Part shown: piece by piece, positions 1 through 8,895 of the stretch
Numbering within the stretch: position 1 is the first letter of the stretch
Layout: every line of letters starts with the position of its first letter
NCBI RefSeq assembly: GCF_020510665.1
Contig: NZ_CP075187.1
Span: 434,001-498,000 of the forward strand
Reading direction: 5' to 3'
Source of the DNA: Dechloromonas denitrificans
GTDB taxonomy: Bacteria > Pseudomonadota > Gammaproteobacteria > Burkholderiales > Rhodocyclaceae
Length of the DNA: 64,000 bases
The notes under the pieces: generated by a model
What the model was told of the DNA's origin: nothing
Databases searched by the model: none
The model's input: only the letters and a program-made list of their open reading frames with translations
Program-made: the position numbers and the translations under genes

Positions 1-53
1 GGGAGGGCGCTTTAAGATGGCGTACTCTCCCTTTTTCGCTGGTGCTGCTGTCG

Positions 54-551
54 ATGACTTCCCCGCTTGCCATTTATCCGACCGATCTGACCTCGCCGCA
101 GCATGCTCTAGCCTTCATCGACTTGCTCGAACACTACGCCCGTGACCCGATGGGCGGCGGCGAGGGGCTTGCCGATTACGCCAGGACGCATCTGGTCGAA
201 CAACTGAAAAACTTGCCGACTTTCCACGGTGCACTGGCGTTTTTGGGCAAAAAACCGGTTGGCCTGATCAACTGCTTTACCGGCTTTTCCACCTTTTCTG
301 CCAAGCCGCTGCTCAATATTCACGATCTCGTCGTCCATGCTGATCTGCGTGGCCAGGGCATCGGCCAGGCGCTGCTACAATGGGCCGAAATGCAGGCTCG
401 GCAACTTGGCTGCTGCAAGCTGACGCTGGAAATTCTTGCGAATAATCGCCCGGCCATGCGGTCGTATGAGCGCGCCGGTTTCGCGCCCTATGTGCTGGAC
501 CCGGCTGCGGGCCAGGCCTTGCTTATGCAGAAATATCTTCAGGAGGTTTGA
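54..551 (+). CDS. GNAT family N-acetyltransferase
   Basis: A 165-residue single-domain GNAT protein. The acetyl-CoA pyrophosphate-binding motif A is seen as RGQGIGQALL around residues 99-108, preceded by the usual beta-strand (NIHDLVVHADL) and followed by a helix and the terminal YERAGF motif typical of GNAT enzymes acting on small amines or N-termini. An alternative GTG lies 12 bases upstream at 42; I prefer the ATG at 54. The next gene begins 3 bases after the stop behind a strong AGGAGG, so the two are probably cotranscribed. The acceptor substrate cannot be inferred from the sequence. Confidence 0.85.
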   Translation: MTSPLAIYPTDLTSPQHALAFIDLLEHYARDPMGGGEGLADYARTHLVEQLKNLPTFHGALAFLGKKPVGLINCFTGFSTFSAKPLLNIHDLVVHADLRGQGIGQALLQWAEMQARQLGCCKLTLEILANNRPAMRSYERAGFAPYVLDPAAGQALLMQKYLQEV

Positions 552-554
552 GTC

Positions 555-959
555 ATGTCGGAACCCGTTGCCGTCGTTGAAGTGAATGGCGTGCGCGCCT
601 CGCTCGTCCAATTAACCCACTTCATCTATGGTTTGCACGCCATCGCCGTTTTTGTCGGCATCACCTCGGCGGCAACGGTGGCCGGCGGTTTCGTCTTTGG
701 CTTGCCTTCGCTCTGTGCCGTCTTCCTCAACTACCTGAAACGTGGCGAGGTGCGTGGTACATGGCTGGAAAGCCATTTCCTGTGGCAGATCCGAACCTTC
801 TGGTTCACGCTGCTCTGGCTGGTGGTCTATGGCCTGTTGATCGTGACGATTATCGGTATTCCGCTCGCCTGGATCCTGATTGCCGTGCTGGGTCTGTGGG
901 TCGGCTATCGCGTTATTCGTGGCTGGGTTGCCCTGTTTGGCGAGCGTTCGCTAGGCTAG
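555..959 (+). CDS. small four-helix inner-membrane protein, DUF4870-like
   Basis: A 134-residue protein with no catalytic motif. Hydrophobic stretches at about residues 21-60 and 79-120 fit two helical hairpins, with a short polar loop (LKRGEVRGTWLESH) between them. The fold pattern and the FxxxxFWFTLLW segment resemble DUF4870-type small membrane proteins, whose function is unknown. AGGAGG precedes the ATG. It sits directly behind the acetyltransferase and meets the opposing histidine kinase tail to tail: the two stop codons share the palindrome CTAG at 956-959, and no terminator separates them. Confidence 0.7.
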   Translation: MSEPVAVVEVNGVRASLVQLTHFIYGLHAIAVFVGITSAATVAGGFVFGLPSLCAVFLNYLKRGEVRGTWLESHFLWQIRTFWFTLLWLVVYGLLIVTIIGIPLAWILIAVLGLWVGYRVIRGWVALFGERSLG

Positions 960-3736
960 ACCGGGTCGACCGCAGCAGCCGGCTGGCCGGTTTGTTCCAG
1001 TGGTAGCGTGAAGCGAATTCTGGTGCCGCCCTCGGCTTGGTTCAAGGCGCAAATATTGCCGCCGTGGGCATGGAGAATCTGCCGGCAAATTGCCAGGCCG
1101 AGGCCGGTACCGCCGGCGCCCGTGCGAGTCTTGCTGCTTTGGATGAACTCATCGAAAACGGCTTCCAGTTCTTCCGGTGGTATGCCGATCCCTTGATCGC
1201 TGATTTCGATCGTCAAGCCGGCTACGGGCGGATCGCCCGGGTCTTTGCCAGGAAGCTCGCCCGGTTTCGCCGTTAATTCGATCATGCTGCCGGCCGACGA
1301 GAACTTGACGGCATTGCTCAGGATGTTGCGCAGGACCTGGCCGAGCTTGAAGGCGTCGCAAACCAGCGCAAGCCCTTCGGGCAAGGGGTGAATGGTGAGT
1401 TCGATGTCTTTTGTCTGGCGCAGGACTTCGATGTCGCGCACAGCATCGCGAATGATCTGTTCGAGTGTTGTCCGTTGCATGTTGAAGGACATTTTGCCCG
1501 CCTCGAGCTTGGATAGATCGAGCAGGTCGTTGATCAGCACCATCAGCCGCGATGCACTGCCGACGATGTGCTCGAAATAGGCATTCAGTTTCGGCAGTGG
1601 CGCCGAATCCCCTACGGATTTTTGCAGGCCCAGCCCGCCGAACGACAGGATGGCGTGCATCGGTGTGCGCAACTCATGGGAAATGTTGGTCAGGAAGGTG
1701 CTCTTGGCACGATTCGCGGCTTCGGCCGCTTCCTTGGCCTGAATTGCATCAGCCGTGCGCATTTCGACCAGTTCCTGCAAATGGTTGCGGTGGTTTTCCA
1801 GTTCGATTTCGACCAGTTTTCGCTCGGTGATATCGATCCGGCTACCGGCAATATAGCCGCTTGGTGTGCGCTGTTCGGTGATCAACAGCCAGCGGCCATC
1901 GTCGAGGCGCTGTTCGAGCATCTTGCCGCAGGCATTCTGGTGCTGGTGCATGCGTTCTCTGAGCCATGCTTCAGGATCGGCCTGCGCCTCCGGATATTGT
2001 CCGCGTGCAATTCCCTGGCGCAGAATGTCTTCGAAGCGTGTGCCGGTGACCAGCAGGTCGCGGCTGGTTTCGTAAATCTGGCGATAGGTTTCGTTGCAGA
2101 TCAGCAGGCGATCTTCTTCGTCGTACACAGTGAAGCCCTGCGTGATGCTGCTGATTGACTCGATCAACAGGCGGGAGGCTTTCTCGGCAGCAATCTTGCT
2201 CACTTCCAGGGCCAGCGCCGCTTCTTTCTCGCGGGTGATGTCGGTATGCGTGCCGATCATGCGCAGGGGTTTGCCATCAACGTTGCGGCTGACGATCATG
2301 CCGCGATCGAGTATCCACTTCCAGCGGCCATCCTTGCATTTGACGCGGTGTTCACTGAGGTAGTGGCTTGTCTTGCCATCCAGGTAATCGTGCAGGATCG
2401 CCAGGGTAGCCGGCATGTCGTCCGGATGTACGCGCTGGCTCCATTCTTCAAGCCCGTCACCGATTTCGTGCTCGTCAAAACCGAGCATTTCCTTCCAGCG
2501 CCGGCTGAAGAACGCCGAGCCACCGACAATATTCCAGTCCCACAGGCCATCGCCGCTGCCTTCAATGGCAAATTTCCAGCGGTCCTCGCTGTCCTGGTAG
2601 TCGCCGGAGATTTTCTGGGCGCGCCGGATCGCCTGTTCGCGGCTATTGACCATGCCCCAGAGAATCAAGCTCAGGAGCAGGCTGCCCAGTGTGCCGGCAA
2701 TCCTGATGTCGACTGCCCGCCCGGTGTCGATCATGGCTTCGAACGATGGTAGGGATTCCTGGCGAATCACCCAGGCGTGGCCGTTGATCGAGAGTTTCTG
2801 GCTGGCCGAGTAATGCGAAACATGAGGGTTGGCCAGCGAGAGTTTGCTGTTGCTGTCGTACATCAGGTGATCCGGGTCGGCTTCTTCGCCATCGAAGATT
2901 TCAATGTCGATGTCCTTGGCCTGATCGCCCAGCAGACCGCGCATCATGTCGTCCATGCGAAAGGCCGAATAGACCCAGCCGACGGCGCTGACCCGTCGTT
3001 CTTCGACGCTATCCAGATTGCTGCCATTGAGGTAGACCGGGAAAAACATCAGGAAGCCGGGCTGGGTTTTCTGGCCATCTTCCTGGATCAGCCGAACCTT
3101 CCCCGAAATGGTCGGGCGCCCGGTCTCGCGCGCGATGTCGAGTGCCGCACGGCGAACCGGTTCGGCATACATGTCGTAGCCGAAGGCCCGCAGATTCCGG
3201 TCGTTGAATGGCTCGAGAAAAATGATCGAGGTATAGACCGGGCGCTCTCCTTCGGGATGAATCCTGAAGTCGGGAAAACCTTCCTTGCGGACATTTTCAA
3301 TGTGGCGCTCCTTGTCTCGGGCGGGCACCAGTTGCGCATAGCCGATGCCTTGAAGGCCGATGTAGCTTTCTTGCAGATGCAGGGTTGTGACGTAGTCGCG
3401 AAACTCGTCGCGCTCGACCGAGCGGGACGCGGCAAAAAGGCCGGCGGTGCCGCGCAAGACCTGTTTGTAGGCATTCAGGCGCTGCTCGATGCGCAAGACG
3501 ATGTTTTGTGCCTGGGCATCGAAGCGGGCCTGCAAGGCCTGGTTGGCATCGTCCAGGGCGGCGCGTTGGGAAATGTAGGTAGTCAGCAGTCCGACGACCA
3601 GGACAAGCCAGGGGAGCTGCCGATTCGAAAGGAAGCTCTTGTCGCGCTGTGGCGCCTTGCTTTGGTTACTGGAATGCATGCGGAGTTTTCCGGGACGACT
3701 GTCTGTTTGCCCTCGCCGAACCGGGGGCTGCGCCAT
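956..3736 (-). CDS. CHASE-PAS-PAS sensor histidine kinase
   Basis: A 926-residue membrane-bound hybrid-free kinase. Order: transmembrane helix at about 42-55, a periplasmic CHASE domain (about 75-330, with the characteristic GLQGIGYAQLV and EPFNDRNLRAFGYDM segments), a second helix near 347-363, two PAS domains (about 385-510 and 530-640), a coiled linker, HisKA with phosphoacceptor H687 in SHELRTP, and HATPase_c with N box near N804/N808, DQGIGI and GTGLGLA. CHASE domains bind small extracellular ligands, but which one is not predictable. There is no receiver domain and no adjacent response regulator, so the partner is elsewhere. A second possible start is the ATG at 3679, after GGAAA. It may be cotranscribed with the YitT-like gene upstream. 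Confidence 0.85.
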   Translation of the reverse strand: MAQPPVRRGQTDSRPGKLRMHSSNQSKAPQRDKSFLSNRQLPWLVLVVGLLTTYISQRAALDDANQALQARFDAQAQNIVLRIEQRLNAYKQVLRGTAGLFAASRSVERDEFRDYVTTLHLQESYIGLQGIGYAQLVPARDKERHIENVRKEGFPDFRIHPEGERPVYTSIIFLEPFNDRNLRAFGYDMYAEPVRRAALDIARETGRPTISGKVRLIQEDGQKTQPGFLMFFPVYLNGSNLDSVEERRVSAVGWVYSAFRMDDMMRGLLGDQAKDIDIEIFDGEEADPDHLMYDSNSKLSLANPHVSHYSASQKLSINGHAWVIRQESLPSFEAMIDTGRAVDIRIAGTLGSLLLSLILWGMVNSREQAIRRAQKISGDYQDSEDRWKFAIEGSGDGLWDWNIVGGSAFFSRRWKEMLGFDEHEIGDGLEEWSQRVHPDDMPATLAILHDYLDGKTSHYLSEHRVKCKDGRWKWILDRGMIVSRNVDGKPLRMIGTHTDITREKEAALALEVSKIAAEKASRLLIESISSITQGFTVYDEEDRLLICNETYRQIYETSRDLLVTGTRFEDILRQGIARGQYPEAQADPEAWLRERMHQHQNACGKMLEQRLDDGRWLLITEQRTPSGYIAGSRIDITERKLVEIELENHRNHLQELVEMRTADAIQAKEAAEAANRAKSTFLTNISHELRTPMHAILSFGGLGLQKSVGDSAPLPKLNAYFEHIVGSASRLMVLINDLLDLSKLEAGKMSFNMQRTTLEQIIRDAVRDIEVLRQTKDIELTIHPLPEGLALVCDAFKLGQVLRNILSNAVKFSSAGSMIELTAKPGELPGKDPGDPPVAGLTIEISDQGIGIPPEELEAVFDEFIQSSKTRTGAGGTGLGLAICRQILHAHGGNICALNQAEGGTRIRFTLPLEQTGQPAAAVDPV

Positions 3737-3780
3737 TTGTTACATTGTAACGCCTGTTCAGCCCGCTTACCGAGGCTCTC

Positions 3781-4389
3781 TCAGATACCCATATATCGGC
3801 CGGATTTGTGGTTGACCGCGATAACCAGGTTGAGCGCCAGCGCACCGATGATCGACAGGCCCACGCTGAGTGGGTCGCGGATGAAGGCGGCGGCAGCAAG
3901 AATCAGCACATCGGCCGCCATCTGCAGCTTGCCGGCCCGCCAGCCACGGGTGTTTTGCAGATGAATGACGAGAATCCCGAGGCCGCCGAGACTGGCCTTG
4001 TGGCGAATCAGGATGAGCAGCCCGACACCGGCCATGAAGCCGGCCATCACGGCAGCGAACAGGCGATCAACCGAATTGAGGCTGATCAGCGAGGGCAGCA
4101 CTTCGGTATAGATTGCCAGCAGGCTGACCGAGAGCAGTGTCTTGAGGGCAAAAGGCCAGCCCATCGAGCGCACGGCGAGGTAATAAAACGGCAGGTTGAT
4201 GATGAACAGAAGCCAGCCGATCGGCCAGTGGCTGATGTAGTGGATCAGGAAGGCAATGCCGATCGTCCCGCCGGTGAGCAGGCCGGCATGGCGAAAGAGC
4301 AGGACGGCCAGGGCGACGAACAGCGGCGCAACAAGAATGGCTTGGGCATCTTCGAAAAGGGTATGGCGAACGGCGGATTGCTGGGACAT
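3781..4389 (-). CDS. YitT family (DUF161) membrane protein
   Basis: A 202-residue integral membrane protein with about five to six hydrophobic helices. The N-terminal block with RHAGLLTGGTIGIAFL and the following WPIGWLLFIINLPFYYLA match the YitT/DUF161 signature (the family's conserved GG-x-xG-hh near the first helix and the N-x-P in the second hairpin). It is shorter than the Bacillus YitT proteins, which carry an extra C-terminal DUF2179 domain absent here. The family is annotated as a possible transporter, without a firm substrate. It lies between the Fe-S protein gene and the CHASE kinase, all on the same strand with small gaps. Confidence 0.75.
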   Translation of the reverse strand: MSQQSAVRHTLFEDAQAILVAPLFVALAVLLFRHAGLLTGGTIGIAFLIHYISHWPIGWLLFIINLPFYYLAVRSMGWPFALKTLLSVSLLAIYTEVLPSLISLNSVDRLFAAVMAGFMAGVGLLILIRHKASLGGLGILVIHLQNTRGWRAGKLQMAADVLILAAAAFIRDPLSVGLSIIGALALNLVIAVNHKSGRYMGI

Positions 4390-4421
4390 GCTGGGCAGGC
4401 AGGGAAAATCAAGCCGGCAGT

Positions 4422-5144
4422 CTACCGGAAAGCCTGGGCGCGATAGTGCCTGATCATCTGTAGCGAGCGGCCATACGTGTGATGTAGTTGCGCCGCATCG
4501 TAGCGATGTTCGCTACCCACCGGGCAGGCCAGTCGGGCGAGGCAGGTGAAGGCGCAAGGCGAATCGGCATGCAGGCGATAGCTGCTGCAGCGCGCCAGGT
4601 CGAAGTGGCCGTCGAGCAGTGCGCTGGCCGGGCAGGCCGTGATGCAGGGGCGTTCGACACATGACAGGCAAGGCGAGGGCGGATCGGCCGGTTTGTCACG
4701 GTCGACCGGTGTTTGGGCCGGAAAATCCGTGTCGCTCAAGACCACGGCGCGGTACGCATACCAACTCCCCCAGCGGGCATCGACCCCGATCATGAACGGT
4801 GATGGATGATGCCAGCCGGCCAGTTGGCCGAGCGCCTGCAGGCCGATGATCTGCTCGCCGGGGTAGAGGATGCGATAGCGATGTTCCGGCAGTTCGTCGG
4901 CAAACAGTTGCCGGAGCGTTGCCACGCAGTGATCGTCGATCGGATCCTTGCGCTCCCCGGCCGTTGGCACAACACACTCCCACAGGCGTCGCCCGCCGTG
5001 ACCGAGCAGGATGAGCTGTGTTTCACCTGCTTGCGGCATCAGCTTCTGGCGAATCTCGGCCGGCAGGTCCGCCAGGTTGAACACCGCCTGGCGATTCAAT
5101 CCTGCCGCATTCAGCCGGTCGACCGGGAAAAGGGCTGGCTTCAT
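4422..5144 (-). CDS. ferredoxin-type 4Fe-4S protein, QueG-like cysteine arrangement
   Basis: A 240-residue protein with a C-terminal iron-sulphur module: C159-x2-C162-x4-C167-x3-C171-P, then a second set C186, C197, C201, C207-P. The first set is a classical 4Fe-4S motif; the second is irregularly spaced, like that of proteins related to epoxyqueuosine reductase. The N-terminal 150 residues have no cobalamin or flavin motif I recognise, so I do not call it QueG. The reading frame is open far upstream into dacB, but the ATG at 5144 overlaps the dacB stop (ATGA), fits a coupled start, and the upstream extension reads as out-of-frame dacB. Probably a soluble redox protein or maturation factor of unknown partner. 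Confidence 0.65.
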   Translation of the reverse strand: MKPALFPVDRLNAAGLNRQAVFNLADLPAEIRQKLMPQAGETQLILLGHGGRRLWECVVPTAGERKDPIDDHCVATLRQLFADELPEHRYRILYPGEQIIGLQALGQLAGWHHPSPFMIGVDARWGSWYAYRAVVLSDTDFPAQTPVDRDKPADPPSPCLSCVERPCITACPASALLDGHFDLARCSSYRLHADSPCAFTCLARLACPVGSEHRYDAAQLHHTYGRSLQMIRHYRAQAFR

Positions 5145-6613
5145 TCGTTTTCCAGCAGCGGCGTTTTTTCGCCCGGCCTGCGCTGGGCAACCCAGAGCAG
5201 CAGCGCGTCGATTGCCGCGCTGCCGGCCTGGGCTTTCGGGTGGTTGATCAGGAAGGTCACCGCATAGCGCCGCCCCTGCGCATCCAGGGCATAGCCGGCG
5301 CCGGTCTTGACGCCGTCGAGCGTGCCGGTCTTGATGTGGGCGCGACCGGTGGCATCGGAGCCGCTCAGGCGTTTCTTCATCGTCCCGTCGATGCCGACAA
5401 TCGGCAGGCTGGCGATGAATTCCGGCATGACCGGGTTTTTCCAGGCGTCGAGCAGCAGTTTGTTGAGGCTGTCGGCGCTGATCCGTTCGCGGCGCGACAG
5501 GCCGGAGCCATTTTCGATTTCCAGCTCGGCGAAGCGTAGACCGCGACTGTTCAGCCACTCGCCGATGCGCTGGCGAGCGCGTTCGGCTGTCGCTGGGACA
5601 TCGCTGTTGCCGAGGCTGAGGAAAACCTGGCGGGCCATGACGTTATTGCTGTATTTGTTGATGTCGCTGACCGCCGCGGTGAGCGGTGCCGAATCGTGCT
5701 GGGTCAGCAGTTTGGCGCCGACCGGCACGGTGCCGCCGCGAATCTGGCCGCTCAGGCTGCCGCCCAGTTCCTTCCACAGGCTGCGGATCAGCCCGCCGGC
5801 CTGGGCGTCGGCCGGTAACGGCGAAAGATTGAGCGATCTTTCGCCGCACAGGGCGTTGTAGGTGCCGGTGAATTCAAGACGGTTGCCGTTGTTTTCCGGG
5901 ATCAGGCGGGCATTGATCAGGTCTTTCCAGTTGCTGCTGCAACCGCCTTCGCCGGCGCGCAACTGGTTGTCGACGCGCAGCCCTTCGCTGGGTGTTTCCA
6001 GCAGGATGCGCGGCTTGCCGTTGTCCGGCTGCAAGGTGAAGCGCAGCGCCCGGAAATTGAGCAAAAGCCCGTCCGGGCCGACGTTGTACGGTCGCATCGG
6101 CTTGTCATCGAAAGCGCCGGGGTCGATCGCCGGGACATTGAATACCGTCCGGTCGAGCACGACATCGCCGTTGATCTGCTGGATGCCGCGGACGCGCAAC
6201 TGGCGCAGCAGCGACCCCAGATGTTCGATGGCGAAGTGCGGGTCGCCGCTGCCTTTGAGATACAAATTGCCGTTCAGGATGCCGTCGACCGCAGCATTCT
6301 CGATCCATGCCGTGGTTTTCCAGGTATAGGCCGGGCCGAGCAGGTCGAGTGCGGCATAGGTCGTGACCAGCTTCATGACCGAGGCGGGATTCATCGCCTG
6401 GCCAGCGTTGTGGGCGACCAGCGGCGTATTGCTGTCTACCGGCTGAACGACGACGGCAACGTTGGTTGCCGGAATCTGCGCGCTTTTCAGCGCCTTCAGA
6501 ACATTGGGCGGCAGGCCGTCGGCCTGTGCGCTTTGGGTGAGGACTGCCGCCAGCAGCAGGGGGGCGAGGTATCGCATGCCCAAGGCAAGCGGGCTGGGCT
6601 GGGGCTGAATCAT
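5141..6613 (-). CDS. dacB: D-alanyl-D-alanine carboxypeptidase/endopeptidase (PBP4)
   Basis: A 490-residue peptidase family S13 enzyme that trims or cleaves peptidoglycan stem-peptide crosslinks in the periplasm. The three penicillin-binding motifs are all present: S78-V-M-K81 (catalytic serine and lysine), S322-N-N324 and K428-T-G430. The large insertion between the first two motifs (about 95-300) is the hallmark of the PBP4 class. The signal peptide is MRYLAPLLLAAVLTQSAQA, so the internal ATG at 6577 is an alternative start. The downstream Fe-S gene is coupled to it by an ATGA overlap. Confidence 0.92.
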   Translation of the reverse strand: MIQPQPSPLALGMRYLAPLLLAAVLTQSAQADGLPPNVLKALKSAQIPATNVAVVVQPVDSNTPLVAHNAGQAMNPASVMKLVTTYAALDLLGPAYTWKTTAWIENAAVDGILNGNLYLKGSGDPHFAIEHLGSLLRQLRVRGIQQINGDVVLDRTVFNVPAIDPGAFDDKPMRPYNVGPDGLLLNFRALRFTLQPDNGKPRILLETPSEGLRVDNQLRAGEGGCSSNWKDLINARLIPENNGNRLEFTGTYNALCGERSLNLSPLPADAQAGGLIRSLWKELGGSLSGQIRGGTVPVGAKLLTQHDSAPLTAAVSDINKYSNNVMARQVFLSLGNSDVPATAERARQRIGEWLNSRGLRFAELEIENGSGLSRRERISADSLNKLLLDAWKNPVMPEFIASLPIVGIDGTMKKRLSGSDATGRAHIKTGTLDGVKTGAGYALDAQGRRYAVTFLINHPKAQAGSAAIDALLLWVAQRRPGEKTPLLENE

Positions 6614-6660
6614 GATCGTAGAATGGGGCAGGAAAGCGCCCCATTCTACGTGTCTGCTGC

Positions 6661-8745
6661 TTACTTGCGGTAAAGCTCGAAGCCGGCAATCAACTGGTCG
6701 AGCTGACGTGCCGTATCGAGCAGTTCGTCGGCGGCGGATTTGGCCAGGCGGGCCGATGCCGTGTTTTGTTCAACCAGGTCGGTGATCTGCTGCATGCTGA
6801 CCGCAACTTCCTCGCTGGCGATGCCTTGCTGGCGCGCCGCTTCGGAAATCTGCTCGGCCATTTCGGAAACCTGGCTGGACGATTGCGTAATGCCTTCCAG
6901 CCCGGCAACGCTCTGACGCAGCATGCCGATTCCGGTATCGACTTCCTTGGCAGCGACATCCATGCTGGCGACGGCGCGTGCCGTGACCGACTGGATCTCG
7001 TTGACCGTCTGGTTGATGTCGGCGGTCGACACCGTGGTCCGTTCAGCCAGTTTGCGCACTTCATCGGCGACGACGGCAAAGCCTCGGCCTTGCTCGCCGG
7101 CGCGGGCAGCTTCGATCGCGGCATTGAGCGCCAGCAGGTTGGTCTGGCCGGCAATATCGGCGATGACCCGGGTGATATCGCCAATCTTGGCAATCGACTG
7201 ATTCAACTGGTCGATGGTTGCGTTGGACGACTGCACTGCATCGACCACGCGGGTGGTCGCCGCCATGCTCTGGTTGATGCTGGCATTGCTTTCCCGAACC
7301 TGGTTCTGCGAGGCGTGGGCGGCAGTAGCCGCATCGCGGGCATTGCTGGCCACTTCCTGGACCGACTGGCTGAATTCTTCAGTCGCCGCTGCCACGCCTT
7401 CGGCGCTGGATTGTTGCTGAACCGATTGTTCGGCAACCTGGCTCATCTGGGTGCCGAGCAGGTTGCAGCGCGTATCGATCGCTTTCGAGGCGGCATTGAT
7501 ATCGTCGAGCATGGCTTTCAGCGTGCCTTGCATCGAGGCCAGGTTACACAGCAACAGCCCGGTCTCGTCGCGGCCGCCGATGTCGATTTCATCGGTCAGG
7601 CGACCTTCGGCAATGCGCTCGAAGTGGACGATCGCCTTGCGAACCGGACGGATGATGGCGTTGATCAACAAGGCCCCGCCGCCCAGCGTCAGCAGCAACA
7701 GGAAAACCAGTGCGCCGATCGTGATGTTGCGGGTCGTCTGGTAGCGCTCTTCGGCCGCCGCAAAGTTGCTTTCGGCGGTCTTGGCAAACTCCTTGATCAG
7801 GGTTTCACTGGCCTGGCGCATTTCGTTGTACAGCGGGTTGATCTTGAGCAGCAGCAACTCGTTGGTTTGCAGGAATTTGCCTTCTGCCAGCATGCCGCGC
7901 GCCAGGTTGATGCCCTCTTTCGAGAAACGCTCGCGTGTTTCCGAGAATTTGCCGAGCAATTCCTGCTCTTTGCTGTTGAGCGGCAGCTTCTTGAGCTCTT
8001 CGAGCAGTGCGTTGATCTCCTCGCGGTTTTTCAGTGTGGCATCGATGTGCATGCCGAGCGGGTGATCGTGCAGTTTTGAATTCGGATTGCCGCTGTCGTG
8101 CTGCAGCCCGAGCATGATTTGGGCGCGGTTGTCGGCCAGCAAAGCCATCATCCGGTTGGTCGTGTTCGACGGCAGCAGTTTTTCCCGATACATGCGATCG
8201 AGTTGTGCGTTGCTTTCGGCAATGCCTTGCAGGCCAAAAATGCCGATCAGGGTGATGACTGCGAGAATCGCGGCAATTGCGCTCCAGAGCCTGGTTTGCA
8301 ACGACAGCGTACGTTTGCCGGTTGTCGGCAGGCTGCCCTTTTGCCCCGCTGCCGCGTAAGCGGCTTCGGCCATGGCGCGCTTGCTGCTGTCTGCCGGTGT
8401 GCGAACCGACATGTAGCCGGTGACTTCGCCATTTTTCTTGAGCGGGACAACGAAGGCTTCAACCCAGTAGAAATCTCCATTCTTGCAGCGATTCTTGACC
8501 AGACCGCGCCAGGGCAGGCCGGATTTGACCGTGGCCCACAGATCGCGGAAGGCTGCTTCGGGCATGTCCGGGTGACGGACCAGGTTATGGTTCTTGCCGA
8601 TCAGTTCATCACGACTGAAGCCACTGATGTCGACAAAGGCATCGTTCGCGTAAACGATGATGCCTTTGAGGTCAGTGCGTGAGACCAGATAGGTATTGGG
8701 TGGGAAAGGAACTTCCCGCTGAGTGACCGGCTGATTATTTTTCAT
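6661..8745 (-). CDS. PAS-domain methyl-accepting chemotaxis protein (Aer-like)
   Basis: A 694-residue chemoreceptor. An N-terminal cytoplasmic PAS domain (about 15-120, with the Aer-like [11 protein letters not shown] and [17 protein letters not shown] segments) suggests sensing of redox state or an intracellular ligand. Then come a transmembrane helix (about 156-175), a four-helix-bundle-like periplasmic region to about 335, a second helix, HAMP, and the signalling hairpin with the conserved tip [20 protein letters not shown]. There is no C-terminal CheR/CheB-docking pentapeptide (it ends AGFELYRK). A 150-base intergenic region separates it from the divergent diguanylate cyclase gene. Domain assignment is secure; the ligand is not. 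Confidence 0.9.
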   Translation of the reverse strand: MKNNQPVTQREVPFPPNTYLVSRTDLKGIIVYANDAFVDISGFSRDELIGKNHNLVRHPDMPEAAFRDLWATVKSGLPWRGLVKNRCKNGDFYWVEAFVVPLKKNGEVTGYMSVRTPADSSKRAMAEAAYAAAGQKGSLPTTGKRTLSLQTRLWSAIAAILAVITLIGIFGLQGIAESNAQLDRMYREKLLPSNTTNRMMALLADNRAQIMLGLQHDSGNPNSKLHDHPLGMHIDATLKNREEINALLEELKKLPLNSKEQELLGKFSETRERFSKEGINLARGMLAEGKFLQTNELLLLKINPLYNEMRQASETLIKEFAKTAESNFAAAEERYQTTRNITIGALVFLLLLTLGGGALLINAIIRPVRKAIVHFERIAEGRLTDEIDIGGRDETGLLLCNLASMQGTLKAMLDDINAASKAIDTRCNLLGTQMSQVAEQSVQQQSSAEGVAAATEEFSQSVQEVASNARDAATAAHASQNQVRESNASINQSMAATTRVVDAVQSSNATIDQLNQSIAKIGDITRVIADIAGQTNLLALNAAIEAARAGEQGRGFAVVADEVRKLAERTTVSTADINQTVNEIQSVTARAVASMDVAAKEVDTGIGMLRQSVAGLEGITQSSSQVSEMAEQISEAARQQGIASEEVAVSMQQITDLVEQNTASARLAKSAADELLDTARQLDQLIAGFELYRK

Positions 8746-8895
8746 TGTTTGACCTGGCTGGGGGAATCTGGATTGTACGAATTTGTTACGCGGGCAATTC
8801 TATCCATAAAGTCTTAGTTTTTGTTGTCTTGGTTTTTGCGACTTTCGATGTTTTTGTCATTGTTTTTTGGCCGGGATCGTGGGTATGATTAAACA

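Noticed and set aside
1..40. A terminator at the left window edge
   Set aside because: GGGAG and CTCCC with a T-tract could form a stem, but the 5' side is cut by the window and the inner pairing is poor.
5145..5558. N-terminal extension of the ferredoxin-type gene
   Set aside because: The extra 138 codons read dacB out of frame and are Arg-rich nonsense; the ATGA-coupled start is better.
8746..8895. A flagellar sigma-28 promoter before the chemoreceptor gene
   Set aside because: TAAG-like and GCC-like stretches are seen on the minus strand but the spacing is wrong for the consensus.
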